Below are positions 15,632-24,326 of a DNA stretch of 64,000 bases, one piece after another; positions within the stretch are counted from its first letter, which is position 1, and every line of letters begins with the position of its first letter. A program made the translations under genes and the position numbers. Source of the DNA: Fibrobacter sp. UWB5 (GTDB lineage: Bacteria; Fibrobacterota; Fibrobacteria; Fibrobacterales; Fibrobacteraceae). Below the pieces are notes generated by a model. It worked only from the letters and a program-made list of their open reading frames with translations. It did no database searches and was not told the origin of the DNA. The stretch is from positions 124,001-188,000 of the forward strand of contig NZ_MWQH01000002.1 of NCBI RefSeq assembly GCF_002210295.1. The letters are read 5' to 3'.

Positions 15632-16515
15632 GCGAGCCAATCATTGTTTTGGAAAAGCTGACCAAGCACTATGGGAAACATCGGGGAATTGACGGACTTA
15701 GCTTCTCTGTTGACCAGGGCGAGTTTTTCGGCTTCATTGGCCCAAACGGTGCGGGAAAATCCACCACCATCCGCACCCTGATGGGCCTGATCCATCCCAG
15801 CGGCGGCAGCGCATCTATTTTCGGCCTGGACTGCCAGACCAAGGCCAGTGTCATTGCCAGAGATGTGGGCTATCTTCCCAGCGAAAACAGCTATTATGAA
15901 AACATGAAGGTGCGGGAACTGCTGCAATACAGCGCAGACCTGTACGGCATGAATTGCGAAACGAAAATGTATGAGCTCTCCGAGCGCCTCAATCTGGATC
16001 TGACCCGGAAAATCGCAGACCTGTCTCTGGGCAACAAGAAGAAGGTGGGGATCGTGTCTGCCGTCATGACCTCGCCCAAGCTGCTGATCATGGACGAACC
16101 CACCAGCGGCTTAGACCCGTTGATCCAGCAGGCTTTCTACGATATTCTGAAGGAGGAGAACAGCCGGGGAACCACCATTTTCTTCTCCTCCCATGTCCTC
16201 AGTGAGGTGCAGAAGCTGTGTGACCGGGTGGCGATCTTAAAAGAGGGCAAGCTCGTGGGCATTCAGTCCATCCGAGAGCTGCGGGAAAGCGGCTATAAAA
16301 AGGTCAGCCTTACCGCTGAAACGGCCATCCCCCGTGAGTTCTGGGGCCTGCCCGGCATTGCCAACTACACCGAGAGTCCTGACAAGACCTCTGTTTCCTT
16401 TGTGTATAACGGCAATATCACGGCGATCATTGACAAGCTTCACCTGCTGCATTTGGACGATGTGCTTTTGGAAGAACCCTCTTTGGAGGAGATCTTCCTG
16501 CACTACTATGCGTAA
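15628..16515 (+). CDS. ABC transporter ATP-binding protein
   Basis: 295 residues. Walker A GPNGAGKST (residues 38-46), a degenerate signature LSLGNKKKVG, Walker B LLIMDEPTSGLDP and the switch histidine SSHVLSEVQ are all present. It has the layout of ABC-2 type exporter ATPases (drug, bacteriocin or lipid export). It is second in the TetR-ABC-permease-permease operon and starts within the TetR stop. Cytoplasmic, expected to work with the two permeases that follow. A Clostridial origin is inferred from sequence style. Confidence 0.93.
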   Translation: MSEPIIVLEKLTKHYGKHRGIDGLSFSVDQGEFFGFIGPNGAGKSTTIRTLMGLIHPSGGSASIFGLDCQTKASVIARDVGYLPSENSYYENMKVRELLQYSADLYGMNCETKMYELSERLNLDLTRKIADLSLGNKKKVGIVSAVMTSPKLLIMDEPTSGLDPLIQQAFYDILKEENSRGTTIFFSSHVLSEVQKLCDRVAILKEGKLVGIQSIRELRESGYKKVSLTAETAIPREFWGLPGIANYTESPDKTSVSFVYNGNITAIIDKLHLLHLDDVLLEEPSLEEIFLHYYA

Positions 16516-16528
16516 GGAGGTGTCAGGC

Positions 16529-17323
16529 ATGGTCATTTTGAAATATGAACTGAGAAGGCATCGAACCTATATCCTGGGCTGGGCCATCGCCTTGGCTGCG
16601 TGCATCTTTTTCATGACACCGACTTATTACAGCTTTCTGGATGCGGCCTCCGTGGAACTCTTTGAAACCATGGGCACCACGGACTTTTACAGGAGCGTCG
16701 GCGTATCGATGGAATACCTGACCTCTCCGCTGGGTATTTACGGGTTCCTGACCAGCTTTTTCATGATTGCCTCCGGCGTTTTCGGGATGCACTTCGGCAT
16801 TTCCATTCACACCAGAGAATGTACGGAAGGAACCTCGGAATACCTGTTTACAAAGCCCTTTCCCCGGAAAGCAATTTATTGGGCAAAGGCATGGACGGTG
16901 TTTGTCGGCGTGGCGATCGTGGGTGCGGCGTATCTGCTGGCTTCCCTTTTCGCCATGGCAACATTCCGTTCCGGAACTCCTTGGGGAGAGTTTTTCCTGA
17001 TTGCCCTGTCCCTGACCCTTGTGACGCTGTTCTTCGCTGCAATGGGGCTGATGGTGGGAGTTTTGTTTTCCCGCAACCGCAGTCCGCTGCTGACTGCCGG
17101 TTTGGTTGTGTTCGTTGAGTATTGCATTACCAGCTTCTCCAACATCGTCAGTAACCGGGCTATCAGTTTTCTGTCTCCCTACTCGTTCTTCGGAGCCGCC
17201 GAGATCTCCAAAGCCGGCTTCTATGACCTCCGGTATCTTGGGTGGTGCGTGCTGCTGTTTGCCTTGTTTTTGGTGCTTTCTTACGGTGTCTTTCTGAAAA
17301 AAGACATTCAGTTCCGCAGCTAA
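16529..17323 (+). CDS. ABC-2 type transporter permease, first subunit
   Basis: 264 residues from the ATG at 16529, preceded by AAGGAGG. About six hydrophobic segments are visible, starting with YILGWAIALAACIFFM, and a cytosolic GTSEYLFTKPFPRKAIYWAKAW loop characteristic of ABC-2 permeases. The same TSEYLFTKP motif recurs in the next gene, so the two permeases are related and probably form a heterodimer with the ATPase. Inner membrane exporter. Confidence 0.88.
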   Translation: MVILKYELRRHRTYILGWAIALAACIFFMTPTYYSFLDAASVELFETMGTTDFYRSVGVSMEYLTSPLGIYGFLTSFFMIASGVFGMHFGISIHTRECTEGTSEYLFTKPFPRKAIYWAKAWTVFVGVAIVGAAYLLASLFAMATFRSGTPWGEFFLIALSLTLVTLFFAAMGLMVGVLFSRNRSPLLTAGLVVFVEYCITSFSNIVSNRAISFLSPYSFFGAAEISKAGFYDLRYLGWCVLLFALFLVLSYGVFLKKDIQFRS

Positions 17324-17335
17324 GGAGGTGTGAAC

Positions 17336-18121
17336 ATGAAAACATTGATTAAAAATGAATTCCGCCAAACCAGAAGACTTTTGCTGATCTGGCTGGGAAT
17401 CATGCTGCTTCTGTGCGGTTTCTGCTATTTTGAGCTTCTGTCCCTACGGGACAGTCTGGATGAAATGGCAGCGATGGTCAGCCAATTTCCGAGACTGATC
17501 ATGATCATGTTCGGAGTCAAAGGCGACTTGACGACATCCACCGGCTGGTATGTGTGCATCTATTTCTGGGAGGGACTGCTGGCGTTTCCTTATGCCATGT
17601 CTTTGGGACTGTCCTGTGTGGCAAGGGAAAAGAAATTCGGAACATCGGAATACCTGTTCACAAAGCCTGTGAAGCGGAAAACCATTGTTCTGGCGAAGGT
17701 GATCGTTTCGGCAGTGAACCTGCTGGTGTTCGCCCTGTTCAGCGGCGTGTGTAATTATTTCACGATCGTTCTTCCTTTGGGCGGTCTGGATCAGCCGGGA
17801 GCGGTGCTTTCCACAACGATGGGAATGTTCTTTACCCAGACTCTCTTTTTTGCCCTGGGTCTGCTGTTTTCCAGTGTGCTTCGATCCTATAAGGCTGCGG
17901 TGCGGACAGGAACAATTTCCATGCTGGCTGCCTATGGGTTGGCCTTTACTGCCGAGTACACAGGAAATCATTTCCTGGACTACCTGACCCCATTGCGTTA
18001 TTTTGATGTGTACGAGGTAGCACTGCACGGTTTCCACCTTCCCTATCTCGTCTTAACGATCGTTGTGGCAGGTATTTGTGTCGCAGCTGCCCTGGATCAG
18101 TGGAAACGGCGGGAATTGTGA
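17336..18121 (+). CDS. ABC-2 type transporter permease, second subunit
   Basis: 261 residues from the ATG at 17336, with AAGGAGG 8 bases upstream. Six hydrophobic segments are visible and the same loop motif (GTSEYLFTKPVKRKTI) as the first permease. Last gene of the exporter operon. TetR-controlled exporters of this build often handle antimicrobial compounds; the substrate here cannot be read from sequence. Confidence 0.88.
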   Translation: MKTLIKNEFRQTRRLLLIWLGIMLLLCGFCYFELLSLRDSLDEMAAMVSQFPRLIMIMFGVKGDLTTSTGWYVCIYFWEGLLAFPYAMSLGLSCVAREKKFGTSEYLFTKPVKRKTIVLAKVIVSAVNLLVFALFSGVCNYFTIVLPLGGLDQPGAVLSTTMGMFFTQTLFFALGLLFSSVLRSYKAAVRTGTISMLAAYGLAFTAEYTGNHFLDYLTPLRYFDVYEVALHGFHLPYLVLTIVVAGICVAAALDQWKRREL

Positions 18122-18179
18122 TGTTACATGAATCGTGTATCTTGAAAACAGCAGCTAACGATATATGGAGGAAATATTT

Positions 18180-18542
18180 ATGTTACGGCCAAAAGAAATA
18201 GTATGTAAATGGGTAGATGCCTTTAACAACCATGATGTAGAGGCAATTATGAGCTTGTACCATGATAACGCAACCAATCATCAGGTGACCAATGATCCCG
18301 TGATTGGGATAGATGCAATCCGTGAAATGTTTACAGCAGAATTTGCCACTGCCGATATGACTGCCATTGTAGAGAATATCTTTGAAGATGGACAGTGGGC
18401 GATTTTAGAATGGAAGGACCCTCTGGGACTGCGGGGATGCGGCTTCTTCCATGTTGTGAATGGTAAAATTCTGTTTCAGAGAGGATATTGGGATAAGCTG
18501 TCTTTTCTGAAGCAGCATAATTTGCCTATTGAATCGTTGTGA
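18180..18542 (+). CDS. SnoaL-like / NTF2-fold protein
   Basis: 120 residues from the ATG at 18180; GGAGG lies 8 bases upstream, so an ATG at 18165 is less likely. The pattern CKWVDAFNNHDVEAIMSLYHDNATNH, then a closing GFFHVVNGKI strand and RGYWD, is typical of the SnoaL/NTF2-like fold (small ligand-binding or isomerase-like proteins). Same foreign block as the exporter, separate by 58 bases. Specific function unknown. Confidence 0.8.
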   Translation: MLRPKEIVCKWVDAFNNHDVEAIMSLYHDNATNHQVTNDPVIGIDAIREMFTAEFATADMTAIVENIFEDGQWAILEWKDPLGLRGCGFFHVVNGKILFQRGYWDKLSFLKQHNLPIESL

Positions 18543-18580
18543 AAAGGTGAACAGAGCACGAAGTTGAAGGAAGGGCGAAA

Positions 18581-18691
18581 ATGGAGCGAGGAAGAATTAT
18601 TGTAATTACAGGCCCTCCGGGAACTGGAAAATCGACAGTATGGATGCCATGGAAGGAATATTCTTCTTCGTCGATGCGGGCGGCTTCCTGA
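18581..18691 (+). pseudogene. 5' fragment of a P-loop kinase/ATPase gene
   Basis: MERGRIIVITGPPGTGKSTV is the start of a P-loop nucleotide kinase-like protein with Walker A. Homology-like sequence stops after the P-loop and the frame soon ends in unrelated sequence. The following bases (about 18640-18690) read on the minus strand as QEAARIDEEEYSFHGIH, a fragment of something else. A rearranged remnant. Confidence 0.55.
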
Positions 18692-18699
18692 AGCCAAAC

Positions 18700-19005
18700 A
18701 TACAGGTCGTTGCTCTCTGGGTTACAAGGAAGCTCTGAACCACGCCTCTGACGATACAATGCGTACAAGAGAAAAGAGGGAAAGACCGCTGACAGCATTA
18801 AAAAAGATGCAATTTTTTCACAGCATACTTTCCGAACCATGTGTGGTGTATGGCACCGCATTTCTCAGCAACACAATATACCAAGTTCGAGGCGGAGAGT
18901 CTATTGAAATAAAAAAATCCGAGGAAGAGAATATCTCTCTGCCTCGGATTTTTCGTTTCATCCCTCAATCGGCTGGTGTAGTACCTTCAATTTCAAGATG
19001 TCCCT
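18700..19005. other. Rearranged remnant DNA without a supported gene
   Basis: About 300 bases between the kinase fragment and the methyltransferase fragment. Short open frames on both strands have no recognisable domain. Only the hairpin at 18913-18953 is notable. Confidence 0.5.
18913..18953. terminator. Bidirectional hairpin terminator
   Basis: AAAAATCCGAGG / CCTCGGATTTTT, a 12-bp perfect stem with A and T tracts on both sides. Confidence 0.75.
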
Positions 19006-19019
19006 GTGCGGACACGCCC

Positions 19020-19401
19020 TTCGGTTGTCGCTTTTGATTACAGCAAAAAAATGATAGAATTGGCTAAAAGACGGCAATCACAATATGCAAAACAAATTGA
19101 ATTTTGTGTGGCGGATGCGACCGATAGAAAAAGTATATTAGAATTAAAAAGAAATCGAGCCTTTACGAAAGCAGTTTCTAATATGGCAATTATGGATATT
19201 ACGGATATTGAACCACTTCTTATGGCTGTTTATGAACTGTTGCAGGAAAGCGGAATTTTTGTCTTTGCAACGCAACACCCTTGTTTTGTCACGTTGACTG
19301 AAAAATATATGACACCGCACAGTTACTATGATATAGCGATTGAAGGGCAACCGAAAGAGCAGATTTATTATCATCGTTCCATACAAGGTATATATGGATA
19401 A
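19020..19401 (+). pseudogene. Internal fragment of a SAM-dependent methyltransferase
   Basis: VAFDYSKKMIELAKRR is motif II region of a class I methyltransferase. The SAM-binding glycine loop (motif I) that should precede it is missing; unrelated sequence lies upstream of about 19020. The 3' end also stops early, after YYHRSIQ. Both ends truncated, so not functional. Part of the foreign block. Confidence 0.65.
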
Positions 19402-19549
19402 AGACTTGGAAAAGCTCATGGAAAAATATAACGTTCCATGCAAAGTCAAGAAAGTCAAAAAGCAAACTTTAGACTTGAATCCTCAAGATAAAGTCATTGA
19501 CTGCGATTATGTTGACCCGGCTGGTTTTCCCCATTGGGACAAAGATTAA
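19394..19549 (+). CDS. Short ORF at the right edge of the cargo block
   Basis: 51 residues (MDKDLEKLMEKYNVPCKVKK...PHWDKD), lysine- and aspartate-rich, no ribosome site visible. It begins where the methyltransferase fragment ends, so it may be the 3' remnant of a phage gene cut by the cargo. Not recognised. Confidence 0.35.
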   Translation: MDKDLEKLMEKYNVPCKVKKVKKQTLDLNPQDKVIDCDYVDPAGFPHWDKD

Positions 19550-19574
19550 ATCTTGAATGTCATAAAGGCCCTTT

Positions 19575-20393
19575 ATGCTAAAGAAATTTCTTTCAGTGTA
19601 TCTCCTTTTATCTGCTTGTCTTTATGCAACGGATTATGAGTGCATAGAGCTTTATGGAGATTATAGAGTTGTAATTGAAGGGACTAAAAATACAGCGAAT
19701 CAAGTCAGTACAAAACGTTATTCAAGCTATAAATCCTGCAATCGTGATTTGGAAAATTACCTAAATGGTAAAAAGACTCCTATCGCATACGAGTGCATAG
19801 AACTTTATGGGGATTACAGAGTCGTGCTCGAAGGAACTAAAAATCCAGCAAATCAAGTTAGCTCAAAACGCTACTCAAGCTATAAATCCTGCAATCGCGA
19901 TTTGGATAATTACCTAAATGGTAAAAAGACTCCCGTTGAATATGAGTGCATAGAACTTTACGGGGATTTTAGAGTTGTGCTTGCGGGAACTAAAAATCCG
20001 GCAAATCAAGTTAGTTCAAAACGTTATTCAAACTATAAATCCTGCAATCGCGATTTGGATAATTACTTAAATGGCAAAAAGACTCCCGTTGAATACGAGT
20101 GCATAGAACTTTATGGAGATTTTAGAGTCGTGCTTGCGGGAACTAAAAATCCGGCAAATCAAGTTAGCTCGAAACGCTACTCAAACTATAAATCCTGCAA
20201 TCGCGATTTGGATAATTACTTAAATGGCAAAAAGACTCCTGTTGCATACGAGTGCATAGAACTTTATGGGGATTACAGAGTCGTGCTCGAAGGAACTAAA
20301 AATCCAGCAAATCAAGTTAGCTCATTGCGTTATACCAGCTATGGGTCTTGCAATAAAGCCTTGAATGAATACTTGTCTAAGCAAAGACAATAA
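19575..20393 (+). CDS. Secreted protein of five 51-residue repeats
   Basis: 272 residues. A signal peptide (MLKKFLSVYLLLSACLYA) is followed by five consecutive units of about 51 residues. Each starts YECIELYGD and contains GTKN.ANQVS, RY..Y.SCN and YLNGKKTP. Each unit has two conserved cysteines (positions 3 and 35), suggesting a small disulfide-bonded domain. Units 3 and 4 are nearly identical also in DNA, so copies have expanded or been homogenised recently. It is AT-rich and convergent with the late operon. A prophage moron or lysogenic conversion gene is plausible; no family recognised. Confidence 0.75.
   Translation: MLKKFLSVYLLLSACLYATDYECIELYGDYRVVIEGTKNTANQVSTKRYSSYKSCNRDLENYLNGKKTPIAYECIELYGDYRVVLEGTKNPANQVSSKRYSSYKSCNRDLDNYLNGKKTPVEYECIELYGDFRVVLAGTKNPANQVSSKRYSNYKSCNRDLDNYLNGKKTPVEYECIELYGDFRVVLAGTKNPANQVSSKRYSNYKSCNRDLDNYLNGKKTPVAYECIELYGDYRVVLEGTKNPANQVSSLRYTSYGSCNKALNEYLSKQRQ
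19634..20390 (+). repeat. Five tandem 153-bp coding repeats
   Basis: Each unit encodes YECIELYGD...KKTP. Starts are near 19637, 19790, 19943, 20096 and 20249. The last copy is divergent at its end. Confidence 0.85.
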
Positions 20394-20400
20394 TCTGCAA

Positions 20401-23067
20401 CTAGAGCTTCTCCAGCTTGCCGTTTTTTATGTAAAAAACCTCTGTTCCGATGGATTTCCACTTTTGGGCGAAGCCTAGATACTTGGACTTCGCCTTTTCT
20501 GTTAGGTCGTAAGGGAACGTCAGCGACTCCACGCAATCGACCGTCACATCGCCGTGAAATTGCAGTTCAAGATAGCTGCTGATGTTGTCGCTGCGGAATT
20601 TCGTCATGTCGTTCGTCTGCGTTCCCTTCACTGGCAGCTTGCTTTCATACATGTCGTCGTAGGAAACCGCTTTCGGGTCGGTGACGAGACTGGGCTGGTA
20701 TCTTTCGCTTAGGCTGTCGCCAGCCGTCCATGTGCAGGTCACTTTGTCCTTCTTGAAACGTACCGCGACATTTCCGTATTGGGTGGCGCGGTTGTGCGTC
20801 GTCGCCTCACGTAGCTTGTCATGGTCGAGAAGGTTGCCGTACTTTTCGTACTGCGAGATATTGAGCTGGTTCGCCTTTTCCGTTGAACCCAGGTCAAAGA
20901 GCTTGTGTGCTGCGGATAGTCTCAAATGGCTCTGCTTGATTGAACCGTCCGCGTTTAGCGACGGGCCGCTATACCCGCCGGAGCTTCCTGTCTCGAAGGT
21001 GTTTTTGAAATGGCTGTTGAAAACCTTTTCAAGCAGGTCGTCTTCTATGTGCATCCCCAAGTCGTGCTTCTGGAACAGCTCGCGCATCGTCGCCTCGATT
21101 TCTGCGGCGTGTTTCTTTGTCGCCGAGCCGTAGTAATGTCCCTTCTTATATTTCTCGATGGCTGTATCAAGGTGTCCGAGCGTGGGAGGCAACTTGTCGC
21201 CCTTGAGGGCGCGAAGGTCGTCGATGCTGATGTTTGTCGAGAACGGGACGCTTGAGCCGGACTTGATGCCAGCCTTGATTTTCTTGAGGCGTTCGAGTCC
21301 TTCCTTGTACTCGATTTCCTTCCTTCTCGTTTCCGCTTTCTTGAGCAGTTCCTTGATTTCCGTTTTCGCGGCGTTGTCGCCCCTGGCGATAAGCGCGTCC
21401 ATGTCGCTGGTGAGTTTTTTCAGAACTGCGGACTTGGGGTGATTCTTGAGGAATATCTTGATGGAGTCCACGCGGCCAAGTTCCGTTTCCCAGTCGATGA
21501 GGCGTTCCACTTCGGCGAGAGCTTTCTTGTAAGCATCCTGTGCCACCTTCCAGCTTGCATACTTCTTGTGTTTTTCAACCCAGTCGATTTCAAATTCCAG
21601 GTCGTGCTTTTTGCCAGCGAGCGAGCTGCCCATGCCGTCGAGCTTCTTTCTTACGGATTCGTTGACGGTGATGGCGGTTGAATAGTCGAAGTCCCTTGCC
21701 GCCTGGAACGGGTCTGCAAGGTACGTGCAGCCCTTCAATGTGTCCAGACTCGTTTCGAGCTTTCGGGAGAGCTTTTTCATGTCGCTGTACGCCTGTTTGC
21801 CGCCCTTCTGCAAGGCTTTTTCCAGTTCGCCCATTTCGGGTAGGCCCTTGATGCCGTTCGCGTCCTGCAAAAGCCTGTGCGCTGTCTGTCGCGTATCGAG
21901 CCTTTCCTGCAATTCCTTGCGAATTGCTGCGATTTCCTGCGAAGTCCTGCGGGAATGTCGCTGTTCGGCGGCTTCCTTGAGCCTGCGCCTTGACTTGCGT
22001 TCGTCCCAGCGTTTCTGAATGTCCGCGATTTCCTCGGCGCTTCGGACATGGCGCTTTTCTGCCGCCTGTTCCAGCCTTTGACGGCTCAAAAGCTGCATTT
22101 GCTCGTTTTTGAGCTGTTGCAGCTGTTTTTCCTGCTCGGCGATAGATTGTTCCACCTTGTGAAGGTTTTCGCCCGTAGAAGCCTCTGTACGCTGTTCTGC
22201 GCCCTTTTCCTGTTCGGGACGTTCCTTGACCTCGTATTTTCCATCGATTTCGGGGTCCCACGCGACCATGGAGCAGCGGCACTGAAAATCTTCGCCCGGA
22301 TTTCCGTGGAACATCGAGAGGGTTCTTTCTTTTTCGACCAGGCCGTCGGGCGTTTCCTCGTAATAGACGTCCGGGTTGTCCAGGCTACAGATGAGGCCGT
22401 TCAGGTGCGTGTGCGTTTCCCTGTCGCGACCGTCCAAGGTCGTGAGCCATACATAGTAGCGGATGCCCAGCTGCTTGTACGTCGAAATGCTCGCTGCGGA
22501 ATTGAGTTTGGCGGTCTCTGTTCTCGCGATGAGTTCTGCACGGTGTTTCGTTTCGGCGGGGAGCTTGGCGCGGATGGCCGCTTCAAGTTCCCTCTTGTTC
22601 CAGCCCTTCATCTTCGCCTCGGTGGCGATACGGGAAATGTCCGCCTTGGCGTCGCTTTCCGCACTGATGCAGAGCTGCAGGAAGTTCTTCTTCCACGCCT
22701 CGAAAATCTCGTCTTTAGCCGGGGGTGGAAAATAGGGCTGTCCGACGGTCATTTTGGCGTACTCGCTGAAATTCCAGCCGTTCTTGACGCCGACCGCATC
22801 GGCAAGCGAGGAAACCTTCTTGACAAATTCGGGGGGCAGCTCCGCAGCGGCTTTCGTCAGGTCGTCAATGTCGTCCGTGAAGCCACGGAGCGCAAGCTGG
22901 ATGTTTTCTTCCAGGGCACGGAGAAATTCTTCCCGCGTCGCGCGTTCAAGGTCTGCCTCGATGGCGCTGGGATAGAACTGGTGAGCGTTGAACACGGGCC
23001 TGCGTCCGCGTTTCTTCTGTCCGAGTCGTTCCACGTTCTTGACGAAATTTACGAAGCTGCCAGCCAT
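20401..23067 (-). CDS. MuF-type minor head protein with long C-terminal extension (possible toxin)
   Basis: 888 residues, far longer than a plain SPP1 gp7 / Mu F protein. Residues about 1-270 carry the minor-head domain, with ARTETAKLNSAASISTYKQL, LDGRDRETHTHLNG and the closing FHGNPGEDFQCRCSM motif. A long charged coiled-coil stretch follows (about 285-630). The last 200 residues form a separate globular domain with YGNVAVRFKKDK, TWTAGDSLSERY and YLELQFHGDV strands. MuF proteins of temperate phages are known to carry polymorphic toxin domains; here the toxin idea is an inference from architecture. It follows the portal gene, the usual position. Confidence 0.8.
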   Translation of the reverse strand: MAGSFVNFVKNVERLGQKKRGRRPVFNAHQFYPSAIEADLERATREEFLRALEENIQLALRGFTDDIDDLTKAAAELPPEFVKKVSSLADAVGVKNGWNFSEYAKMTVGQPYFPPPAKDEIFEAWKKNFLQLCISAESDAKADISRIATEAKMKGWNKRELEAAIRAKLPAETKHRAELIARTETAKLNSAASISTYKQLGIRYYVWLTTLDGRDRETHTHLNGLICSLDNPDVYYEETPDGLVEKERTLSMFHGNPGEDFQCRCSMVAWDPEIDGKYEVKERPEQEKGAEQRTEASTGENLHKVEQSIAEQEKQLQQLKNEQMQLLSRQRLEQAAEKRHVRSAEEIADIQKRWDERKSRRRLKEAAEQRHSRRTSQEIAAIRKELQERLDTRQTAHRLLQDANGIKGLPEMGELEKALQKGGKQAYSDMKKLSRKLETSLDTLKGCTYLADPFQAARDFDYSTAITVNESVRKKLDGMGSSLAGKKHDLEFEIDWVEKHKKYASWKVAQDAYKKALAEVERLIDWETELGRVDSIKIFLKNHPKSAVLKKLTSDMDALIARGDNAAKTEIKELLKKAETRRKEIEYKEGLERLKKIKAGIKSGSSVPFSTNISIDDLRALKGDKLPPTLGHLDTAIEKYKKGHYYGSATKKHAAEIEATMRELFQKHDLGMHIEDDLLEKVFNSHFKNTFETGSSGGYSGPSLNADGSIKQSHLRLSAAHKLFDLGSTEKANQLNISQYEKYGNLLDHDKLREATTHNRATQYGNVAVRFKKDKVTCTWTAGDSLSERYQPSLVTDPKAVSYDDMYESKLPVKGTQTNDMTKFRSDNISSYLELQFHGDVTVDCVESLTFPYDLTEKAKSKYLGFAQKWKSIGTEVFYIKNGKLEKL

Positions 23068-23070
23068 GTT

Positions 23071-24312
23071 CTAGTCCTTTACGGAAATGTCCCAGGAATG
23101 TCCGTTCTTGAAGATTCCCTCGCGGATGCTCTGCTCGTCTATCGCGCCCATCTGATAGTAGATGTTGAGCATTTCCGCCTGCATCTTCATCGCTTCGAGC
23201 TTTTCCTTTACGGACATTGTAGTGACGGCGCCCCATTCAAATTCCGAACAGACGATGCCGCAGTTCCTTTCCGAAAGGTCGGCGATGAGCGAACAGGCGG
23301 GGCGGTAGATGTAGCGGGAACGCCAGCTTTCCACAAGTTCCGCGTATGCCTTGGAGTCGCCCTCGTTCGTCTGGGCGAGTCCAGTCGCGCTTTGGCCGAA
23401 AAGGATGCTCACGGGGATTCTCGAATCCGCGCAGACGAGGTTCATCGCCTTTTGAAGAACTTCGGGCAGTCCCGAAAAGTTGTGGCTTAGGATTTGAAAC
23501 TTGTCGTTCGCGCCGGAGAATACACCACGGAATGAACTCATGGAAACCTTTACGAGGCTTATGAGCTGCTGTGCGTCTTGTATTCCGCAGTCGGGCTTTG
23601 AAAGCATTTCGTTGAAGCCCTCAAGCGAGAAAAGCATCACTCCCGTTTCCGTCGCCATGTTGACGATGGACGCGACGACGTTCGCAAGGTTCTTCAAGCT
23701 CTGTTCGCACGCTTTCAGCGCAGGCATACCGAAGAACCTTTCCCTTATGGGTATTCCCTGGAGAATGTCGGGGACAATTTTTCCGTGAATGACCGTGCAG
23801 CGCGACGGGTGTATTTCGATGCGCTTGTTATCAAGAAGGACGACTCGGTAAACCTTGGGCGTGTCGCCCTGGAAATCTGTCGGCTGGAACTCCACCTTGC
23901 CAGCGCTGTAAACCCGGTATTGCGAAATCTTGCGATTTGAAGGTGCCGGGCGCTTGAGTTGTTCGATGTCGTACTCGTTTTCGTATTCCGAGACAATCAG
24001 GGCGCCTCCCGTGAGACGCTGGTATTCGCCAGCGAGCTGTAGCGCCTCGAAAAGCCCTACGGCGGAAGCCTCCTTGAATACCTTGCCCGAACTGTCGCCA
24101 GTGATGGTGACGGGTTCCTTGAAAGCCGTTTCGGGGACGCACTCGACAATTCGTGCGGCGATGCCGTCCTGCACCTTTATTCGTGCAAGTTCGACAATAT
24201 CCGTTCCCGCATAGGGATTGACGAAAGTGCTTTCCGTCTTGTCGGTGTCCCTGCGGCCCATTCCCGTTACGAAATTGCCGTAGGCGCCGTCCCTTATCTT
24301 TGCAGTTTCCAT
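23071..24312 (-). CDS. Phage portal protein (DUF1073 type)
   Basis: 413 residues. Segments such as YAGTDIVELARIKVQDG, GGALIVSEYENEYD, SRCTVIHGK and SRIPVSILFGQSATGLAQTNEGDSKAY match DUF1073-family portals, which form the dodecameric ring at the capsid vertex through which DNA is packed. It is placed between terminase (upstream) and MuF protein (downstream), 3 bases from the latter, the classic packaging cassette order. Confidence 0.9.
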   Translation of the reverse strand: METAKIRDGAYGNFVTGMGRRDTDKTESTFVNPYAGTDIVELARIKVQDGIAARIVECVPETAFKEPVTITGDSSGKVFKEASAVGLFEALQLAGEYQRLTGGALIVSEYENEYDIEQLKRPAPSNRKISQYRVYSAGKVEFQPTDFQGDTPKVYRVVLLDNKRIEIHPSRCTVIHGKIVPDILQGIPIRERFFGMPALKACEQSLKNLANVVASIVNMATETGVMLFSLEGFNEMLSKPDCGIQDAQQLISLVKVSMSSFRGVFSGANDKFQILSHNFSGLPEVLQKAMNLVCADSRIPVSILFGQSATGLAQTNEGDSKAYAELVESWRSRYIYRPACSLIADLSERNCGIVCSEFEWGAVTTMSVKEKLEAMKMQAEMLNIYYQMGAIDEQSIREGIFKNGHSWDISVKD

Positions 24313-24326
24313 GATTTATTCTCCTT

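Larger units (their letters stand above)
14930..19393. other. Foreign cargo block, Firmicutes-like
   Basis: Starts just after the tRNA terminator. Codon use (CTG, GGC, CAG, strong AGGAGG ribosome sites) and gene content resemble Clostridia, unlike the flanking prophage. It holds a TetR regulator, ABC exporter genes and an intact SnoaL-like gene, then truncated kinase and methyltransferase pieces. No transposase or flanking repeat was found. Confidence 0.65.

Noticed and set aside
18526-18861. 111-residue minus-strand protein in the cargo block
   Set aside because: Only a short piece (QEAARIDEEEYSFHGI) looks protein-like; the rest is unrelated sequence, so it is treated as rearranged debris.
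19634-20390. CRISPR array
   Set aside because: The 153-bp repeats are in frame, contiguous and protein-coding; there are no spacers.
22048-23490. 480-residue plus-strand protein
   Set aside because: Antisense shadow of the MuF and portal genes.
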